From assembly GCA_001414345.1 (NCBI GenBank), contig LLCB01000078.1, positions 1 to 64,000 of the forward strand: DNA of 64,000 nt. Reading direction: 5' to 3'. The position numbers and the translations under genes are program-made. Below are positions 59,033 through 64,000 of the stretch, in pieces (position 1 is the first letter of the stretch; each line of letters starts with the position of its first letter). The notes under the pieces are model-generated. The model was given only the letters and a program-made list of their open reading frames with translations. It searched no databases and was not told the origin of the DNA. This stretch comes from Hymenoscyphus infarciens (Eukaryota > Ascomycota > Leotiomycetes > Helotiales > Helotiaceae).

Positions 59033-60413
59033 ATGGCAGGCACAGTAGAAAACGCAAAGAACAAGGCCAAGGAAGTCGCGTGAGTACCCTACCCCAGGCG
59101 CATCCATGGATCATGGATCATGGATGCCTTCCAGGTAATAAATATACAGAGCTCTCGCTGACTCAAAAACAGGATCGAAGACTTCAATAAAGCCCGAGAT
59201 CTCGCAAGTTCAGCAGCCAAATCAGGAGCTTACTTGTATCCCATCAAAGTAACCCTCCCCAAACTCCTCTCTCCCGTTCTTTCAAGCAAACAGAGAGAGG
59301 CTGAAAAGACCGGGAAGAGGAACAACGAAACAAATACTAACAACATACGAATAGGGAATCTTCTACTTCATATCCCATAAGTCGCTATGGAAGCCCCTCC
59401 TCCAGAAACTCGTCCCCACGATGTCGCTTTCGGTGGCAGTCGTTGCATTCATGTTCGTGTTCGCATACCTCCCCCAACTCGCAGTCCTAGTCTTCGTCAA
59501 TGGACCCCTCGCGGCATTCACTACCATCCTCCTCACACTGAGTGAGAGTTCCACGATCATCAATATCCTATCCCGAACTTTCTTGCTCCAAGACGCACTG
59601 GTCGATACCTTCGATGGTGTCTTGGTCGCCCGAAACGAGACAGGGATTTTGGCAGAGGGTAGGCAATTGAAGTCCGGAAATTTCAACGATCCGATCGCCA
59701 AGTTGGGAAAGCTGGTCAAATCGCCATTTGAAAAATACACCCCAAAGGCTTTCATCAGATATCTCATGTATCTCCCTCTGAACTTCATCCCCGTTGTTGG
59801 TACCGTCATCTTTGTCCTTCTCCAGGGTCGCTCAAGAGGCAATTCAGTTCACACCCGCGTAAGTCTTGAACATGGAATGGAAGAGAGATTATTGCTAACT
59901 CTAGAGAACAGTACTTTCAACTCAAGAAGTGGTCAAACTCCGAAAGAGAAGCGTGGTTGAAGGAAAACACGGCTGCGTATACAGCGTAAGTCAAGATCAC
60001 CCGTACATCAGCTCATCACACCCTTGTTAGGTCAGCAGCTATGTGTTACACTCTGCAGTAACATGGAGATTATCATTCCAGCCTCACACTTTACCGTGGG
60101 CGGAAAATGATGCTCTGTATTCTGCTCCCTGAAATATCTGAGGACAAGGGTATGCAAATTCCGAGCTGAATATCGCTAACATGTTCGTAGATTCGGCACT
60201 GTAGCAACTTTGCTTGAGCTTATCCCATTTGCATCGATTTTGTTCACTTTTACAAACACAGGTAAGAAACATCCCACTCACCTTACTGCCCTTTCATGAT
60301 GCTAACATCACCTAGTTGGAGCTGCTTTGTTTGCATCAGACATCGAAAAGAACAACACCAGAATGACTGAATTGAAAGGTGGCGCGGTGGAGGAAATCAA
60401 AAAGACCGAGTGA
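59033..60413 (+). CDS. RRT8/EI24-like multi-pass membrane protein
   Basis: Six exons, 59033-59079, 59173-59248, 59355-59858, 59912-59985, 60191-60261 and 60316-60413, give 289 residues with all junctions in frame. The polar N terminus (about 40 residues) precedes long hydrophobic stretches: SVAVVAFMFVFAYLPQLAVL with FVNGPLAAFTTILLTLSES, then YLMYLPLNFIPVVGTVIFVL, then LLELIPFASILFTF. The GPLAAFTTILLTLSES and IPVVGT segments are characteristic of the fungal outer-spore-wall RRT8/LDS group, related to EI24. In yeast these proteins are linked to lipid droplets and spore-wall assembly; the role in a filamentous fungus is inferred. The tail is charged. Confidence 0.85.
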
Positions 60414-62650
60414 GACATGCAACTTCCCGTAATTAGACCATGGTCGTACAATGATGATCTGGTGGTCTGGTTGTGTGCGTGTCGCTTCAAGGGTCTGGTG
60501 TAACTTGAGCGAGTGCGAGGATCCGGCACCCTTTCCGGCAATTTTTGTAGTCGTCTGTCAAATAGTCATTTTCTAGCGTGGTGCTTCGAAGACGACCTGG
60601 TAGATAAGAGTTCAATGACTAGTTATCGAGTCGGTGTTTCGAGAAGAAATTTGATGCTTCCCATGTTCGGAACTGACGATAACGTTCCTCAGTCATTTTG
60701 CAAGTTTAAACTTCCCAAAGAATGCACATAGTGCATCATCGTCTTTGAACTCAGCATCTAGCAGCTCACAAGCTACAACATACCCGTTCCGCATAGGAAG
60801 AATCTCCCCGATGTTGTAAGGCGGTACCTGTCGAGTGCTTCGAGGTGCCCCGCCTTCTATCTCAAACGTTTTCTTGTAACTGTCCAATCGATGTATTCGT
60901 CTGTCGATCCTGCAAACGGAACTTTGTTGAGGTTCCAAAATAGCTACTTGCATAGCAGGGGCTCATGCAGGCGATATTGCTGCAGTGCGAAGATAGAATA
61001 ATCCCTACGGCTGTCACTTTGAGAGCCTGCAGCAAAGCATCTCGGAAGTTTCACCGAGTGGGGTGCAGTCTTCGATGATTTACTTACCATTCAATTCTGG
61101 AGATGAAGGAGAGTTGCGTTTGTTGACAGGAAAAGAGCCAAGAAGAGCCGGCGAGGCGAGGTGGTGGAGTTTTGACTTGATACGCATTCTTATTTTTGTG
61201 GAAGAAAGGTCAGCATATTGAAATTGGAGAGGATGAATCATTCAAGGGGACCACGCCAATACTCCTAGGATTGCCATGCAGGCTGCGGAAGCTTCAGCTC
61301 GAATTCAATGCTCCGAAGATTCAGCCTCTCGAGATTTCTACACTCAAAATGTCGAATCAAGTGTGGGTTGATGCAGGAACGAGTGCCCCTGCCTGCATAT
61401 GGAGATCGGTTCTTTGCAGTGTCACTTCAGTGGACTTCAATTCGACGCGGATTGCCTTCTTCGTATCACTTGAGCAGGAGGGGGATGTGGTGCTTGGACG
61501 CAGTACGTCCCCAGGCCCAGCGACTTGGGAAATTTCTTCGTCCGGTCCCCAACCTGACCTAAAGGGGAGAAAGCCTCGGTTCTGTGTCCTCGATTTGTGG
61601 CTCCGTTTTCTCGTTTCTCCCAAATCTTTCATCTTGGTGTTCTCACACTGGCCATGCCTCGTTAGGTCGGGGCTGCTCCCTGCCTCTTTGGAGAGAGCAC
61701 CGGATGCCTGTTACCGTGGCTTGTCCTGTACGACGTCCTGGTGAAAATTGGAGATGAAACAAATTTGTTGATAGACTGACAGACCATGGAATGATTGCGC
61801 ACTGCAAGCCGAGTGGATGAGAATTGGGCCATGGGATGTTGCACGTCTAGACGAACTGGTGTTCGCGCAAGAGTGAGGAGAGACATGTGGTCGTAGATTG
61901 AGGATGTCGGTGTTGTTCAATGGACGGGCAGGCGTGGGTGTTGTGGTGTTGTGGTGTATCATGTATCGTGTGGTTGAGAATCAAATCGCGGTTTCCCGTT
62001 GAAGGGAAGCAGCGTTTTTCGCGCCTGCCCGCTTCTCCAGACTGTCCACCTCACCTCCCGAGGTCCCCCTCACCTCGCTACCGCTCGAGGTCCTTTATGG
62101 AGGCAGGCGCAGGTGCAGATGCAGATGCAGGTACCTGCCCACGGGAAAGACCAGCAACGGGAAAGGCCAGCAACGGGTATCCGGTATCCGAAAGTCTCTC
62201 ACCTCGATGTCGTCAATTTTCCCTTCTCTGCGGGCACTTCTTCCGCCACCACTCTCTTTTTGCACTTTTGCACTTCCCTTCTTCTTCTTCTTCTTCTCCT
62301 CCCTCTTCTCACATCTCCCCTCCGTTTGCCTCCATATATCTTGCTTCATTGCCCACACTCATTTGGTCCTTTCTTTTTCCTCTTCCAACCCTCTTGTGCT
62401 TGTCCTCTCTCGACATCGACCTCTCGATTTGACACGTCGTTCTGGTTCAAGGCAAAGGCAAGTATTTAGAATCTCCAAGGCGCTGGTTAGCAGCTGCTTC
62501 CTGTCACTCTTTTTTCTTCAACTCCATCCTGCTTTCGAGTCCCTCGTTTGAACTGCTTTTCCGTAAGTCCATTCTTGCCTCCAGACTTACGCCTCCATCA
62601 CTTCTCTTTGTCCCGGAGATACACTAAACTCGTCGTCTTCCCAGATCATC
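60414..62650. other. Intergenic, long leader of the Ser/Thr-rich gene
   Basis: About 2.2 kb. Frames at 60693-60953 minus and 61196-61744 plus have no recognisable features. From about 62100 the sequence has GCAGGTGCAGATGCAG-like short repeats, then a CTT-rich tract (62278-62300) and pyrimidine-rich leader sequence up to the start codon at 62651. Confidence 0.5.
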
Positions 62651-64000
62651 ATGAGAGTCAACCCTCTGAGCGTTGGCCTCGCGTCAACCGCTTTCCTCCT
62701 GGCATTGCTACCAGTCACCCAAGGTCTGCCCGGCTTGCTCAACCCACAACAACGAGACGTCTCTGGAGAATTTGCCCCGCCCCAATACAACGTGTATGGA
62801 GCAGGCAAGAGAGCCCCTCCTGCCTATGCCCATTACAGCTATGGTGGCTATGGACCTCAGCCAACCATCGCACAAACCACCTCGGAATCCTCCTCTGCTC
62901 TCTCGAGTGATTCGGGTGAAGCCACATCCTCTTCGAGTTCTCAATATTCTGGTAAGTGCGGACAACAAGAGACCTCATAGTTATCAAAACTGACGTTTCA
63001 ATCTTCAGACCCCGCTACCACTTCTTCGGAATCTTCTCTTCAAGCATCGTCTTCTGCCACCTTGGATTCATCGAGCCAATCATCTGGCAGTTCTCTCGTC
63101 ACTGCATCCACGGGTTTCTCCCATACTGCATCTAGCTTGACTTCTATCCCTCTGAGCACTGGTGTTGTCTCCAGTTCTGAATCCTCGTCTCAGACTCTGG
63201 TTGATCCCGGAACGACTATCAGCACCGGCGATAATAGCGGCATCACAGCTACACCCCAATCCTCAGCATTGACGCCCTATGATCCATATGGCTCTGGGTC
63301 CCCAAGTTCAGAGTCATCTCAAACTTTGATTGATCCCGCATCGACAATTACCACTGGGGGTAATAGTGGCGTGACTGCCCCACCATCTCCCGAATCTTCA
63401 TCGTCGTCGGCTCCTTACGATCCATATGACCCTGGGTTCCCCAGTTCTGTGGTTTCTTCTCAAACTTTGGTAGATCCGACGTCGACAGTTTCCACCGGAG
63501 ATAACAGCGGTGTCACAGCCTCATCAGCATCTGAGTCCTCGACAGTGCCAACAACTCTCAACTCCTCTGATCCGGGACTATCCACGAGCTCCTCCAGTTC
63601 TGATGGCGCTTCCACAACCGCCTCCTCGGGTTCTGACTCGTCTTCTTCCGTTCCTTCTGACCCATCTTTGTCGACTAGCAGTTCTGATGGTGCTTCCACA
63701 GCCATTTCTTCGGGATCTCTTACATCATCTTCCGCCTCTTATGTTTCTTCCACACCAGTGGCTCAACCATCTGGTTGTCATCGTAACAATTGTTTCCGAC
63801 AACTCATGAAAGCTTCTGCAAGCGGAATCGAGTTCTGTGCCAGCTACACTGCATCTTCAAACACTTATACAACTGGCCTTCCAGATTTCGTATCAAAGTG
63901 TGACAACACGCCATCAAAGGTGTCATCAGCATGCTCATGCATTGCGACTGGACCTGCAGCTCCATTGACGTCGAGCAGCAGTGGTATTGTCACAGACCCC
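62651..64000 (+). CDS. Secreted Ser/Thr-rich repeat protein, cut by window end
   Basis: Exon 1 is 62651-62951 and exon 2 starts at 63009, after a 57-nt intron, and is open to the window end, so at least 431 residues. A signal peptide spans residues 1 to about 26 (AFLLALLPVTQG). A Tyr/Pro-rich section precedes a long Ser/Thr region. Three tandem repeats of about 45 residues lie at roughly 63175-63560, each with SQTL(V/I)DP, a TGDNSGVT-like block and usually PYDPY. A cysteine-rich module follows, starting CHRNNCFRQLMKASASG and including EFCASYT and ACSC, seen in many fungal cell-surface proteins. Likely a heavily O-mannosylated wall or secreted protein; the presence of a GPI signal cannot be judged because the C terminus is missing. 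Confidence 0.85.

Noticed and set aside
61196..61744. 182-codon plus-strand frame
   Set aside because: Longest unassigned frame, but with a competing frame on each strand and no domain, signal or splice support.
1..64000. CRISPR arrays, bacterial operons, ribosome binding sites
   Set aside because: The window is fungal nuclear DNA; no regularly spaced repeats of that kind are present.

Overview
The window is nuclear DNA of a filamentous ascomycete. The evidence is the many short introns (about 45-60 nt, GTAAGT-like donors), fungal-only gene families, a tRNA-Glu carrying an intron next to the anticodon, and a 6.8 kb A+T-rich block whose two long repeats differ mostly by C-to-T and G-to-A changes, as repeat-induced point mutation (RIP) leaves them. 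A leotiomycete is my guess, but the sequence alone does not prove it. All gene models below were built by hand from splice signals and reading-frame closure; there was no transcript support and no database search.

Layout. 1-6.78 kb: RIP-degraded repeats with no gene. 6.79-12.6 kb: tRNA-Glu(TTC), a decayed half-copy of it, and one copy of a small inverted-repeat element. 12.6-20.9 kb: a core block with an AP-1-like bZIP factor, phosducin-like PLP2 divergent from ribosomal protein S27, a ribonucleotide reductase inhibitor with a PIP box, and a zinc alcohol dehydrogenase. 21.8-24.6 kb: gene graveyard with an ankyrin-protein remnant, a second copy of the small element, and a broken fungal gene that looks like the DUF7580 type. 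25.0-33.4 kb: MFS transporter, LRR protein, SPOUT RNA methyltransferase divergent from a membrane-anchored thioredoxin, and an expansin-like secreted protein. 33.4-40.7 kb: gene-poor, with a candidate solo LTR and an inverted pair of paralogues for a two-TM-segment protein, one of them broken. 40.8-43.5 kb: a tail-to-tail pair of a candidate gasdermin-like protein and a subtilisin-family protease. 44.4-52.5 kb: ERF2-type DHHC palmitoyltransferase, a six-exon small membrane protein, and a PMT protein O-mannosyltransferase. 52.5-64 kb: 2H phosphoesterase, F-box-like remnant, RRT8/EI24-like membrane protein, and a serine/threonine-rich repeat protein cut by the window end.

The most interesting locus is 40,775-43,458. 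Known fungal gasdermins (RCD-1, HET-Q1) act in allorecognition cell death, and many lie beside the protease gene that activates them. Here a 265-residue beta-rich candidate ends 51 bp from the end of a convergent S8 protease that retains its Asp, His, Asn and Ser residues. The protease also has two N-terminal repeats resembling retropepsins that have lost their catalytic aspartates. Its second exon has an unresolved splice or frame problem. The surrounding remnants of ankyrin, DUF7580-type and F-box genes, all of accessory-gene type, support reading parts of this window as fast-turnover accessory genome between core genes.
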